Shown in pieces: positions 34,077 to 45,897 of a stretch of DNA of 64,000 nucleotides. The notes beneath the pieces are model-generated. The model was given only the letters and a program-made list of their open reading frames with translations, did not search any database and had not been told where the DNA came from. The position numbers and the translations under genes were made by a program. The stretch is from Schistocerca nitens (Eukaryota > Arthropoda > Insecta > Orthoptera > Acrididae): assembly GCF_023898315.1 (NCBI RefSeq), contig NC_064615.1, forward strand, positions 1,185,769,413 through 1,185,833,412, in the 5' to 3' direction. How positions within the stretch are numbered: position 1 is the first letter of the stretch; each line of letters begins with the position of its first letter.

Positions 34077-35498
34077 CACTCCTGGAAATTGAAATAAGAA
34101 CACCGTGAATTCATTGTCCCAGGAAGCGGAAACTTTATTGACACATTCCTGGGGTCAGATACATCACATGATCACACTGACAGAACCACAGGCACATAGA
34201 CACAGGCAACAGAGCATGCACAATGTCGCCACTAGTACAGTGTATATCCACCTTTCGCAGCAATGCAGGCTGCTATTCTCCCATGGAGACGATCGTAGAG
34301 ATGCTGGATGTAGTCCTATGGAACGGCTTGCCATGCCATTTCCACCTGGCGCCTCAGTTGGACCAGCGTTCGTGCTGGACGTGCAGACCGCGTGAGACGA
34401 CGCTTCATCCAGTCCCAAACATGCTCAATGCGGGACAGATCCGGAGATCTTGCTGGGCAGGGTAGTTGACTTACACCTTCTAGAGCACGTTGGGTGGCAC
34501 GGGATACATGCGGACGTGCATTGTCCTGTTGGAACAGCAAGTTCCCTTGCCGGTCTAGGAATGGTAGAACGATGGGTTCGATGACGGTTTGGATGTACCG
34601 TGCACTATTCAGTGTCCCCTCGACGATCACCAGTGGTGTACGGCCAGTGTAGGAGATCGCTCCCCACACCATGATGCCGGGTGTTGGCCCTGTGTGCCTC
34701 GGTCGTATGCAGTCCTGATTGTGGCGCTCACCTGCACGGCGCCAAACACGTATACGACCATCATTGGCACCAAGGCAGAAGCGACTCTCATCGCTGAAGA
34801 CGACACGTCTCCATTCGTCCCTCCATTCACGCCTGTCGCGACACCACTGGAGGCGGGCTGCACGATGTTGGGGCGTGAGCGGAAGACGGCCTAACGGTGT
34901 GCGGGACCGTAGCCCAGCTTCATGGAGACGGTTGCGAATGGTCCTCGCCGATACCCCAGGAGCAACAGTGTCCCTAATTTGCTGGGAAGTGGCGGTGCGG
35001 TCCCCTACGGCACTGCGTAGGATCCTACGGTCTTGGCGTGCATCCGTGCGTCGCTGCGGTCCGGTCCCGGGTCGACGGGCACGTGCACCTTCCGCCGACC
35101 ACTGGCGACAACATCGATGTACTGTGGAGACCTCACGCCCCACGTGTTGAGCAATTCGGCGGTACGTCCACCCGGCCTCCCGCATGCCCACTATACGCCC
35201 TCGCTCAAAGTCCGTCAGCTGCACATACGGTTCACGTCCACGCTGTCGCGGCATGCTACCAGTGTTAAAGACTGCGATGGAGCTCCGTATGCCACGGCAA
35301 ACTGGCTGACACTGACGGCGGCGGTGCACAAATGCTGCGCAGCTAGCGCCATTCGACGACCAACACCGCGGTTCCTGGTGTGTCCGCTGTGCCGTGCGTG
35401 TGATCATTGCTTGCACAGCCTTCTCGCAGTGTCCGGAGCAAGTATGGTGGGTCTGACACACCGGTGTCAATGTGTTCTTTTTTCCATTTCCAGGAGTG
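34077..35498 (-). mobile_element. Tc1-type transposon, copy A (1422 bp)
   Basis: Complete element with ~28-bp imperfect inverted ends (CACTCCTGGAAAT(T/G)GAAA) and TA on both sides (34075-34076 and 35499-35500). It has exactly the length of copy B at 57927 and is very similar throughout. It sits between the arms of the large inverted repeat, so it inserted after, or along with, that structure. The mature transposase gene is on the minus strand; see the next entry for the damage. Confidence 0.95.
34232..35254 (-). pseudogene. Tc1 transposase, copy A, inactivated
   Basis: Relative to copy B this copy has a nonsense change (CAG to TAG) at 34316-34318, removing the last 28 residues. It also has two changes in a highly conserved block before the catalytic Glu: the WPARSPDLSPIEH of copy B reads CPARSPDLSRIEH here. 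A handful of other substitutions (Cys for Arg in the HTH region, Gly/Ala, Ala/Ser, Ile/Met) also differ. The catalytic FSDES, QQDN and IEHVW residues are still present. The likely start is the Met of MPRQRGREPY at 35254. The open frame extends 72 codons further upstream to 35470, but that part overlaps the terminal repeat region and is longer than the usual ~340 aa. Confidence 0.88.
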
Positions 35499-35875
35499 TA
35501 TTTCTCACTTTTTCTTAGACAGTTGCTACCTGTAACTCCATCAAAGGAATTTATGTGTGCAGCATTGTTGCAATACAGACGTTCAAATTATCCGATTTCT
35601 GTAATTTCATTTGGATACCTGATCGTTCTAATCGGATTCAGCCGGTCAGTCTTAATGTGTATATCCGACTATGACTCTCATCATATCATAGACTGGGTTA
35701 ACCACATTCTTAATCGGACTGTTGAATCTAGATCACTTATCTATGATAGGGCCTGAATTCTTAAACACTATGGAAAATAATAATACAATGTGCTTACTAC
35801 AAATACTACAAATACGTTATTTAAATATAAATATATGAAGTAACGAGATAACAGTTTATTTACACGAGCAGAGCC

Positions 35876-36145
35876 GTGCGAGATTGGTTTCAGGGCCAAG
35901 AGAGGATAAAGCTGTTGCCCTTTGTTTCACGATCACTGAACATCAACCAGATAGAGAACATGTGGGCAGAGGTAACAAGGTCATTGCCATGTGGACCTAC
36001 AAAAGCAAACGACCTTTGTACAAATATAGAAAAAGGATGGTGGGAAGTAAACCATCACACTACACTATCGACTACTCATAGAAATCAATGCCCCCTACGC
36101 TTTCGAGAAATCTTAAGCAATGATGATGCGTGGGATGGTTACTAA
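35876..36145 (+). pseudogene. Tc1-like transposase C-terminal scrap
   Basis: The frame reads VSRSLNINQIENMWAEVTRS and NIEKGWWEV, which corresponds to the SPDLNPIENxW block with the catalytic Glu, plus the C-terminal helix of a Tc1-type transposase. It belongs to a third, older subfamily than copies A and B. Nothing upstream matches the rest of the enzyme. Confidence 0.55.
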
Positions 36146-36372
36146 AAGTATACTCGTCCACAAATCCCATGTAGACATTTGTCTGGTAATCGGTCAAGCT
36201 TTGCTTTGTCGCAGCACTTCAGCATACAAGTCCATTTACTTTCAGTCCCCTCCTTACAATTCTTGCAATGCAAGGTTATTGAAAAATCTCATCCACTCGA
36301 CGCCAACTGAAGAACTGACTGATGCATGCGTTGTTCAACACACAGTGCTTGTCACCCTCACTGGAATCAATG

Positions 36373-36373
<1 letters not shown>

Positions 36374-36411
<38 letters not shown>
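36374..36411 (+). repeat. (GT)n microsatellite
   Basis: About 19 GT units in otherwise unassigned DNA (36146-36568). Confidence 0.9.
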
Positions 36412-36415
<4 letters not shown>

Positions 36416-36568
36416 GTGTTCACGCACATTCTGAATAAATACTATTAACATTAGAGAGACAACCAACAATAAATATTGCATCAAATATGACTGTAAAGTA
36501 TTTTAATGCGATGGGAAGTACAAACTGAATTTTTACCCAACCCACGTCCTGCATATCACGTTAAGTAA

Positions 36569-37205
36569 GTTGTTGTTGTTGTTGTTGTTGTTGTGGTCTT
36601 CAGTCCTGAGACTGGTTTGATGCAGCTCTCCATGCTACTCTATCCTGTGCAAGCTTCTTCATCTCCCAGTACCTACTGCAACCTACATCCTTCTGAATCT
36701 GCTTAGTGTATTCATCTCTCGGTCTCCCTCTACGATTTTTACCCTCGACGCTGCCCTCCAATGCTAAATTTGTGATCCCTTGATGCCTCAAAACATGTCC
36801 TACCAACCGATCCCTTCTTCTAGTCAAGTTGTGCCACAAAATTCTCTTCTCCCCAATCCTATTCAATACCTGCTCATTAGTTACGTGATCTACCCACCTT
36901 ATCTTCAGCATTCTTCTGTAGCACCACATTTCGAAAGCTTCTATTCTCTTCTTTTCCAAACTGGTTATCGTCCATGTTTCACTTCCATACATGGCTACAC
37001 TCCATACAAATACTTTCAGAAACGACTTCCTGACACTTAAATCTATACTCTATGTTAACAAATTTCTCTTCTTCAGAAACGATTTCCTTGCCATTGCCAG
37101 TCTACATTTTACATCCTCTCTACTTCGACCATCATCAGTTATTTTACTCCCTAAATAGCAAAACTCCTTTACTACTTTAAGTGCTTCATTTCCTAATCTA
37201 ATTCC
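36569..37205 (-). mobile_element. RTE LINE, 3' fragment with (TTG)n tail
   Basis: Minus-strand 3' part of the same family as 48121-49822. The ORF2 C-terminus is open from 36992 to 36600 (GSETWTITSLEKKRIEAFEM, WCYRRMLKIRWVDHV, RILWHNLTRRRDRLVGHVLR). The 3' tail is (CAA)n on its sense strand (36569-36595 on the plus strand). It lacks RT and endonuclease. It is followed at 37206 by a mariner-like fragment. Confidence 0.88.
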
Positions 37206-37713
37206 CTGAATGCGTATGTTCCTCCAGCATGACGGGACTCCTGCACATTCTAGTCGTCTGGTGACACATTATCCAAACCTAACATTTTCCGGAAGATGGA
37301 TCAGTAGATATGGGCACTTTTCTTGGCCTTCAAGATCCCCCGACCTTATCTCTTTGGATTTTCGCCTACGGGGATGGTTAAAGGCGAAGTCTACAAAGAA
37401 AAAGTAAACCCAAGAGCCGATTTGATCGTTCGGATTATGAATAGTGCAGCCCTCATAAAAGAACGCAGAGACGACCTCACAAGAGGTGTTATCAAGAGAA
37501 GTCAAATGTGCATTGAAGTTAGTGGGGGAATTTTCAAAAATCAACTTTTAACGTCCTCATTTGCCTTTCCTTTGAGTTTGTTAGGGTTACGGACTAACAG
37601 CTGTATCTCTGTGCTCAATAAAAAGTGGACGCATTTATATGGAATTTTTTCATGCAATTGGTCTGTATTACCAGCTGCTAAAATATGTACTATTCCTCCT
37701 GAAACACCCTGAA
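37206..37713 (+). pseudogene. Mariner-like transposase, C-terminal half
   Basis: Reads FLQHDGTPAHSSRLVTHYPN, then GRWISRYGHFSWPSRSPDL and LDFRLRGW, where the family has LDFxLWG. After one frameshift near 37380 it continues with KGEVYKEKVN, then IVRIMNSAALIKERRDDLTR and CIEVSGGIFKNQ. By my count 41 residues lie between the Asp of HDG and the Asp of LDF, a DD41D-like spacing. The element end is GAAACACCCTGAATA at 37702-37716, matching the AGGGTGTTT end at 29393. One frameshift and loss of the 5' half make it dead. Confidence 0.72.
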
Positions 37714-37716
37714 TAT

Positions 37717-39140
37717 GGATATATGTGTGGTGTCTGTTCTTTCGGACATGTCCGAAAGGATACACACACACACACATTTTTATCTTAAGTGCTATTCGAA
37801 AAATGTTTGGCAACTAAGTGATAGCGCCGGACTGGAGCTGCATCAACCTACTCATTTCACCAGATATAGTTGTAATTTTCTGAACAATTTCTGTTTAATA
37901 AGAGACAGCGACAGTGTCTCTCATCGTTTACTTTGTCGGAAACCTGCTTCTTTCTGCCCTAGCGTATACTATAGCAATGAGTGACTGCTCACATTCTTGA
38001 TACCTCACTGGACGTGCTACTGCAACTGTAGCCAAAGATTCAAATCCCACTGGAAAAGTATGTTTCAAGTCAAATGGTTTTGCTCCTCTCCTACTGTCTT
38101 TGAAAACAATCACAACGAAATTAAGTATAGGAATCCTATGACACACTTGAGTTCATACTGCGGTGCTGTGCAGATGAAAAAGTAGTTTTTCACAATTATC
38201 AGATGACAGATGAAATTTTTCAGATTCCACTAATTATGAGTGCATTATTAATTGTTGGTTCACAGGCGCTTTTCTGCCGCTTATTGTAACTGTTTTTTGA
38301 ATGTTAGAGCTCGAAGAATAGAAACATCAAATTTTCGCCATATGGCATGTTAGAATTCACCTTAAGTCTCCACGTTTCGAGCAAAGGCAGAATATCCGTC
38401 AGAAAAGCTGACAACAATAAGCCAGGCCATGCCTGTCTTCTGGCAGATGTGCCAATGACAGTGATCTCAATAACAATATTGTACAGCAAAGAGGAATTGC
38501 CAACTCAACCACTGGAGAAGCTCCAAAATTGTGAATCGCGTCTGGTGAATACGCTTTCAAGGTTTCGGTCCGATTAAGACCGTAAGACACAAATAATGCA
38601 GTTATTAATTTATGACATTTAGTTTGCATTCAGTGCATCGATGTATTACAAGTAATTGCACTCTAGCCCCTAAACCTAGTTACAGAAATGCGAATAAGAC
38701 TCATTGACATATAATGAGGCACTTGCGGCAATTGCCACCCGCAACTTTGAGACGAAGCTACAGTCAATTCCGAGGTCACTCACGGAACACATCAGCTGGT
38801 ATCCTTCCTGGCAGTATAACTGAAACTTGGCAACAGCGCAAATTATGTTTGGCAACTCTGTGACCGACGAGTTACTTCCTTGATGGCTCAGAACTATCCT
38901 GCTAAATCCACTTGATATTATCGTGTCATTTCAATTGAATACTGTGAGTAATTTTCTCTTGAGATGTGACATAAGGATATCAGTTACTGCTTTTGAGTCA
39001 ACGAAAGTCGTTCCACGGAGGAAATAGAACTGCTCTCGTCTCTTACGTTGCGAATTATCTGCCGTAGCGGCTACTGAGCCAAGAAGTACGTCAAAGACAC
39101 CGCAGCTGTTCGCTAGCTCCTAGGTTACGTGCTAGAGTGT
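37717..39140. other. Unassigned stretch between element scraps and right arm
   Basis: Contains a short (AC)n run near 37769. No gene or repeat recognised. A 76-codon plus frame at 38347-38577 has no motif. Confidence 0.35.
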
Positions 39141-41260
39141 CAGGTGCACGCTGCCTTTGTTCGACTTTCGAGACTCGCTGAAAGCCAGATTTTTAACTTC
39201 TTTGTAGCAGAGCTAAAGCAGGCAGATACAAATTCAATAAGGGAATCGTAAGACAACGCTCGAGAAATATTCGTCTTCCTACTTTTAGTAACCCTTAGTG
39301 TCAAAGCGACAACCTTACGGTACTGCCAAATTCATAATGCCACTTTTGTTTTCTGCCGACATATTTGTTGCTTTTGTGAATACGTAATTTTATCTATAAA
39401 CTGCTACATTATCATAGTACTTGCGAATGATACAGGAAATGAAATAAATATAGATCTTTTCGAAGTCAAATGTCACTAATAACATACTAATTCGTGTTAA
39501 AATAGGCTAAGTCGTTTTACAGATACTTAATGCTTTATTAAGATAAATTGCCGTCGTGATGTTTTTGTAGTAAGCTGAATTTAATTGGTATTAGTACAGT
39601 GAATATTTTAATTGCGATTTTCATTAGTTTACTGAGCGCAATAGTAATCATCAAAGAGAAATTAATCAGCAGCAGAATTTTCTTTCACGATTTCTAAAAC
39701 AATCTGACGATGCTAAAGTTGTTTACAAATTCTACTCCCGTAGAAACCTACTGGTTCTAACGATGTCATTAAACCAGGGAAGTTTGAAGAGTATTTTCGT
39801 CTAGAAATGAATTGCCTTGACGATTGATGGATCAAGAGCGGAAAAGGTAAAATTTTACGAGTATATGACGAGAGGGACAAGTGCTTGAGAGAGGACTTCC
39901 CTATCAATACAAGTGCCTGAGAGACGACTTTCCTATCAATCTCGTGGGTAGTTTTGTTTCTCAAATCAACACAGTGCGTTATCGTGCAGTAGAACAGGTG
40001 ATGTAGTTTTGTTGATCGATTTTCTTACACTGCGACCGAAAGGTGTTTCGGTTGTTGGCAGCAAATTCCAGCTGTTATGCACACACCCCTTGGGGCAGAA
40101 TTCGTAGCCAAAAACACACTTTTGGAGCTATCAGATGTAAAACATTATGTTCACACTACTCTTTGCTCGAGTTTACATCTTTTGGTGGGGCTCAGCCTTT
40201 CATTTCTTCTTAGGAAGTTAACGATAAAGGCATCATAACACGTCACCAGTAACAGTTCTGCATAGGAATGCTCAATGAGCGACCTGATGACGTTCAATAA
40301 TAGTCACTCGGTTGATTTTTGTTGTTTCGAATTAGAGCATGCAGCACTCCTACACCAGACTTCTGAACTTTGCCTGTTGAATGCAAATGTCGCATGATGG
40401 TTAAATGGTAATCCATCATATATATCAGTACCCGAGACTTCCTTAACGTGGAAAATCATTCATGTCAGAACGATCTTTGTTGAAACAAGAATATCTTTTT
40501 CTGGCGTATTTTTCCCAAAAGCCGTCTCTCCAGACACAGTTCAAATCTTTGTAGCTGCCTCCTCTGCATTCACCCCTCTGTTATACCAAAAGTAAACGTT
40601 ATGTTGCAGATTTTACAGCTTTTTCCACTTGCGACTCAATTTTACAATGCTTAATTGTAGTTCATGATTTTCAAGTATACAAAATCCAATGCTTAACTGC
40701 AAGATTATAACTAGAACTTCAAAATCGAAAATGACAGTTGATATACACACTGACAGCGTCGCGCCGCGTTCACCTGGGTGGCGCCGGATTTCAGGCGGCA
40801 GGTGGCATCTGGCCGGAGGCCGGTAGGCGCTGCAGCGCGAGGAAACGCCCGAGCGTAAGCTGTTATGATCGCGACACAGCCACGAGCTGTCCTGCGGAAT
40901 TGTTTCTGGAAGTACGTGATACTGCTGGTGGGTAGAATGTGAAGCGAAACATCTTCGATGTTCAATCACACTCGTAACTTTAGAAGAGGGCCGAAATGTG
41001 GCTAAAAAATAAATACAGTTGGACGCGAACAGGCGAGTATAAGTTTAGAATGCACGACGATTACCACTAGACCACGGGCTCACACAATCCGAGAACATCT
41101 CGGAAGTAGACAACACTTCCTCCTAACACTTCCGCATGTTACAGTGTTGCCAGATGGGCAGATGGCCGGACTTAGAGTTGTCAGGGGCGGTCAGTTTTAT
41201 TGGACTTAGTCTCTGTGGCGGTCGGCCGGCGGTCAGTTTTTATGTCTAAGACTGTACATG
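39141..41260 (-). repeat. Right arm of the 10.7-kb inverted-repeat structure
   Basis: Inverted counterpart of 30573-32880. The inner ends agree at GCACCTG (32872 and 39141) and the outer ends at TGTACAGTCTTAGACAT. It lacks the SINE and keeps a tRNA-like segment at 41019-41082. The minus-strand frame 39964-39713 matches the left-arm frame residue for residue over most of its length. Confidence 0.75.
41019..41082 (-). other. tRNA-like relic in the right arm
   Basis: The minus strand reads GCCCGTGGTCTAGTGGTAAT (acceptor/D-arm-like, with an A box), a CATTCTAAA loop compatible with a TCT anticodon, and CTGTTCGCGTCC in place of the B box. It ends in a T-rich stretch. The T arm does not fold well, so it is a degraded tRNA or SINE head rather than a working gene. 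The left arm has a pyrimidine tract here. Confidence 0.35.
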
Positions 41261-41639
41261 GGAAGTACAAGGATGACGATAAATGCTTAACAAGTGAAAG
41301 TGATACTGAAACAGGTGTCGATCCATATCGTTCATCATCCTTGTCGGACAGGAAGCCACAAACGTGGCTGTGAAACGTATCCAGCGTGGGGGTACTGAAC
41401 GTAATTACCTACAATGGATTTCATCCGCAACGTAGTAAAAAACAATTAATAACAGATTCGAATAAAGTCGCAGCAATATGACCGTGTAGTGCATAAAAAG
41501 AAACCTACGAATATTTAAATGAGGACAAGGCGCACTTGTTTCAAAAAATTCTGTTTCCGCATTTCGAGAATGATCGATAGAATTCACAGAATGCGCACGG
41601 TTGTGATCCCCTATGCTATGCACATCAAATTCCGCGCCA
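41261..41639. other. Unassigned flank of the inverted-repeat structure
   Basis: Starts with the possible TSD GGAAG (41261-41265). No gene recognised. It may belong to the pogo-like element whose DNA-binding domain follows. Confidence 0.3.
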
Positions 41640-41815
41640 CATAGATTACAGTGATTTCAAGGGAAGCAGTGGATGGCTGTATAACTTCAAACAATGCTAC
41701 AGAGTTGGAAGACGTACAATAATGAAATTTCAAAGAAAGCGACCACCTGACGATGCACGGCAAACTGTGGTGTCGGCGCGAAAACTTTTAGATGAGATAC
41801 ACAAACTTTGAAAGA
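41640..41815 (+). pseudogene. pogo/Tigger-like CENP-B-type HTH fragment
   Basis: The plus frame 41656-41811 reads FKGSSGWLYNFKQCYRVGRR and ARKLLDEIHKL before a stop. FxxSxGWLxxFKxRxxIxxR is the signature of the Tc5/CENP-B second helix-turn-helix, which binds the ends of pogo/Tigger transposons. The DDE catalytic domain is not present nearby, so this is a fragment. A domesticated gene exon is possible but there is no supporting context. Confidence 0.6.
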
Positions 41816-41869
41816 GTCCTGTCGTGCCCTTTCATTATCATTTTATTTACTTTCCAGTGATACAAAACT

Positions 41870-42071
41870 AATGGTTCAAATCAAATGGCTCTGAGCACTA
41901 TGGGACTCAACTGCTGTGGTCATCAGTCCCCTAGAACTTAGAACGACTTAAACCTAACTAACCTAAGGACATCACACACATCCATGTCCGAGGCAGGATT
42001 CGAACCTGCGACCGCAGCAGTCGCACGGTTCCGGACTGCGCGCCTAGAACCGCGAGACCACCGCGGCCGGC
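41870..42071 (-). repeat. tRNA-derived SINE, family 1, with TSD
   Basis: Full-length minus-strand copy. Perfect 11-bp TSDs (GATACAAAACT) lie at 41859-41869 and 42072-42082. Confidence 0.93.
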
Positions 42072-42089
42072 GATACAAAACTCTCTGGC

Positions 42090-43810
42090 AGGCGTGAGTG
42101 AATGAATGTGGTGTGTTTCATGTTGCTATACGGTGGTTTAGTCTGCTGCAGAGAATCAGCGGTAGTCGTACAGAATGGCCAACCCCTGTAGTTTTCGAGT
42201 AGGCAAAGAGGTTTGCTCTCCTTGCGTGAAAGTTACCGGTGTTAGGTTGGTGGCGGAAGCCTCATCTCTGGGTTTTCCTGGCCACGGAAGCGCGTGGGAG
42301 ACGTTGGAGTGTGTGAGACGGTCAGCCTGCTTCCAGCGAGCCGAGGGTCTGCAGCCGAGCTCTCTTCCAAGGACGGTGAGTCGGTTTAACCGCGTGCCGC
42401 GTTGTCTCGTAGCGGGAGGGGAGCTTTCAGCTTTTGGTCTCGCGTCTCGTCTTATAAAGATTGTCGCAGCAAGGAATGCAAGGCTTCTGCAGATTTTTAA
42501 TTTGATTCGTAATGCAGACTTTGACCCGTAAGAAGAACGTAACAAAAAGGTGTTGCATGTGTAAGAAGTGCCTGAATGTTTGCATGCAGCTGCGTCTGTA
42601 TACGTTCTAATCTTTCCTGAACCTTAATAATCTTGCCTCTTCGTGAATTTTCTTTGTCTCATTTACCTTATGTCCGTTGGAAGCCATCCACGTGGTTTAA
42701 TATTTGAGTTTGTTGCCCCACTGCCATCACAGTTGTCTACTAAAATGTGCCTTCTGAAAAATGTTAATTGTTCGCGGCTGCGTGGTTTAATGTGGTTAAA
42801 ACTTGGCCACGGTATGTAGAAATTGTGTCTCCGCAAACCACGTGGGCATACGAGCGTGTTGTGAATCGTGCACCGTTTCACAATAAATTGTACTTAGTTA
42901 CCAGGCAACCGCAGTTGTGTAGGTGCATCACATCAGTGTTTTAAGGAATTAATAATTTTGGCACCAATCTTATCCTGTGTACCGATGTTACGTCTCTATT
43001 ACCTACACCATTTACCTCGTAGTTTCCTTGTTAGCCCATCCATAGCGTTTCCATGCGCACAGGGCCAATAATTAGTGTTCCCTTTTTATTTAAAACGAAT
43101 TCTTTAGAATAGATGTTGTTTTCAGGAGAGCTGCTGCAGGCTGCTCTTATGCACAGTGTTCACGCATTATTTACTTTAATTTAATATTTGATTCACGTGA
43201 ACATTGCCTGTACCAAACTACTAATTACATCCCATTCTTTACGAATAATAGTACAATGAATGTTCTCTTATGAGTCTTTTTTTCTCATGATTAAATTAAT
43301 TAATTTTCCGATTCAGCCGAACTCTTTATTTGTCGTGTGGCTAGAGTTGGTGGCGACCCAATCTTTTACGTCGAATTCAATGCCAGATAGCATTTTCTTA
43401 TTCAAAGTGAGCTTCATGCAACTTACACATGACGTCAATTTTTTCCGCAACTTACACATAGCGACCATGACACCAGCTAACTTACAACTTATTCATTGTT
43501 CAGTAAGGAATTTGTGTTCAGGCACGACAAATCGGGATTTGAAGAGGAAACACATATGAAAGAAACCTCGGAAATTGGAGGTACCGAGAGTGTTGTATCA
43601 AGATCAACTGATGTCAATGCCTTAATGCATTCGCGTACAACTATGCCGACTGTTAACCTGGATGGTAAGCTGGCTGCAAATTTATCTGTTGTGCTGAGAG
43701 GCTTTGGAGGTGCTGCACCCCCAACCATTCTTTCTAGTGTGCGTGTTCTTACAAGGGCAATAAGGAATACTTACATCACAGCAAGCAAGAGTTTGAAAAT
43801 TTAAGAGAAC
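42090..43810 (+). mobile_element. Possible LTR retrotransposon 5' end (LTR, PBS, leader)
   Basis: A GC-rich segment (42170-42450) precedes a TATA-like box (CTTATAAAGA near 42450) and, ~430 bp later, a polyadenylation signal (AATAAA near 42882). This suggests U3-R-U5 order. At 43351 TGGCGACCCA follows, which resembles the tRNA primer-binding site of Ty3/gypsy-type elements and equals the first 10 bases of the one in the 50.9-55.9 kb LTR element. Downstream a 103-codon frame (43496-43804) has no recognised domain. No second LTR or pol is seen, so it is a fragment at best, and its 5' edge is a guess. The frames inside the LTR are not genes. Confidence 0.4.
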
Positions 43811-44529
43811 TACAATTCTGCTATGAGCACTATTTTTCGCCAATAGCTGGTCAAAATACTTTGCTTTTGCTCGATTCCTGCTTTGCGTGTAAAAATCGCA
43901 CTCCTTTAGAGCAAACTATCCCTCCTGGAATGTGTGTGTCATTGCAATTCGTACCACACGGAACAACTGGACAAATTTAGCCTCTGGATTTTTTTTCTGT
44001 GCCTATAAAACACATTACCGCACTGACTGCAGCCACGCCTTAATGGATAACCACTTTGGCGGCAAGCTCCACGACAGACTGATACGCATTCGGTTGCGTG
44101 CCACCACATTCCATCTGTTCTCATCACCCCGTTACACCAACATGCCTCTATATAAGCATTCTTTAAGAGTGGACACACAGCTGAACGTCTAGCACGGTTC
44201 CTAACTCCCAAGCCTTCGATCTTGATGGTGCGAACCTTTGTCATCAGTGTGGCGCACCATTTTTCATTCGCTGTTACCGGTGCAAGTCAGTAGTTTGTTT
44301 CGAATATTTCTCGAATGTCGAAGATGTCCACTTTATGAAGTGTGATACGTACATACATATATCCCGTAGGAGGCTCATCTCCGCACTTGTGGCGCACTGC
44401 TCGGGCACTTGGGGAGCCACTGGCACCTACCATTTGTCTGGTACAATTGTTAACACAACACTTTCAAATAATTGCTAAAGATTGAACTTACGACCTCGCA
44501 CTCAACCAGTTCTTTGCTATTTGAAATGT
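43811..44529. other. Unassigned stretch
   Basis: Possibly the downstream part of the mariner-like relic at 44530-44800, but no motif survives. Confidence 0.3.
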
Positions 44530-44800
44530 CGATTCATCGCTGAAGACGGTACCACCCAGAAAATCTTCATCGGTATCCAGCAATATTTCGTTTGTAAAGC
44601 TGGCACGTAGAGTGTAGTCTGTACGTAGTGTCTAGGAAGCCTGCGTACTCGGTTGGCTAGACAGACAATCGAACAAGTCGTATTAGTGAGTTTTATTTCG
44701 ATAAGGAAGTTGCAATAGTTAAGAGTGGCAATTACGCAGATGTGTCGCAAGCAAGGGGCGACATACGAAATATTCAATGCTCTTCAGTATGGACAATCCC
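44530..44800 (-). pseudogene. Fossil mariner-like transposase (first catalytic Asp region)
   Basis: A minus-strand frame reads FTNEILLDTDEDFLGGTVFS followed by DESTF, matching the region of mariner-like transposases around the first catalytic Asp (FSDExxF). Surrounding frames are broken and the DGAPxH block is not found. Probably related to the pieces at 29388 and 37206. Confidence 0.5.
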
Positions 44801-45890
44801 AAGTCTGTGCTACGTGGGCAGCACGACGCTGCTATCCGAGTCGCTGCTATTGAACTGCGCCCGTCACTTTGCACACAGGGGAGTGAGGCCTGGCTCACTT
44901 CTTCTCACAGCCTTCTCTTCTCTTTACTGTCGTTCCCGACTGGCGTGCCGGTGCTTCACTTTACGCCTCAACACTATCGGCTTTAGATATTGTAACGACT
45001 GCAAGCGATAAGGATATTCTTGCAAGTGTCTGCTCCTAAGACATCAGTGGACGTGCTAATTCACGACTAGCCAGCCATCCGAACTGATTCCTCGGGTTAC
45101 ACGTGAAAGAGTCACTCGTTCAGCGCTGTCTTCACTCACTTTCGGTCGTTCCACACTATTCCCTTAGCGCACAGGTATACAGACAAAACTATTTGAGTTG
45201 CTATTTGATTTGATGTATTATTTATGATTGTAAGTTAAATGTCATAAATAGTAGAAAGCCTTAAATCCTGTATATTCATATTGAAACTTAACTGTTCCAG
45301 TCTTTCATGAGGTTTTCATATTAAAGTATTTATTTTGTGCAAATCCCCATTTTAGGATCTACAGCTAGCGCCTAAAAAAATAGCGTTAGCCATTAAAGTT
45401 GTGCATATTGAATTTATAACTTTGAGCTTTAAGACGTGGCCGGCTCACAATTAGTTTTCTGGGTCACGGTAACTTTTCGCATGCAGAATATTTCGGAGAT
45501 TTGGCGAACACGTGCTCAGGATATGATCTATTTGGATCTTCTGATGTGCAATGAAAATCATTAATCACAGTTTGCTGTACATTCATTTTACATTCTCGGT
45601 GTGACTGGACGAGAGACAAAAGACCGTACTGCAGTTATTTCTGGTAATTGCTGGCGAATTAATAACACGTGCAATTTCTTTTCTCTAACTTGACGTTCAC
45701 GGTTTTTGTGAATTCTGCTTTACATCTGATCGTGTAACCTGCGTTGTAAGACAGAGCTATGAAATTTTTGGAAGGGCTGCACTATTTATTTCACACAGGA
45801 AACCGTCGTGAGTCATTTTCGATGTTTTGCTGTTTGAGGAGTATCAGACTTTCGAGAACGTTACTAAAATGAAGACTTTCACAGCCGGAA
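44801..45890. other. Unassigned stretch
   Basis: AT-rich after 45180. No gene, RNA or repeat recognised. Confidence 0.35.
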
Positions 45891-45897
45891 ATATCAT

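Noticed and set aside
34589-35518. Long frames on the strand opposite the Tc1 transposase (also 57883-58836 in copy B)
   Set aside because: They are mirror frames of a GC-rich transposase gene, repeated in both copies, with no domain of their own.
42156-42545. Overlapping 118-129 codon frames on both strands near 42.3 kb
   Set aside because: GC-rich probable LTR region. Frames on both strands with no domain are expected by chance.
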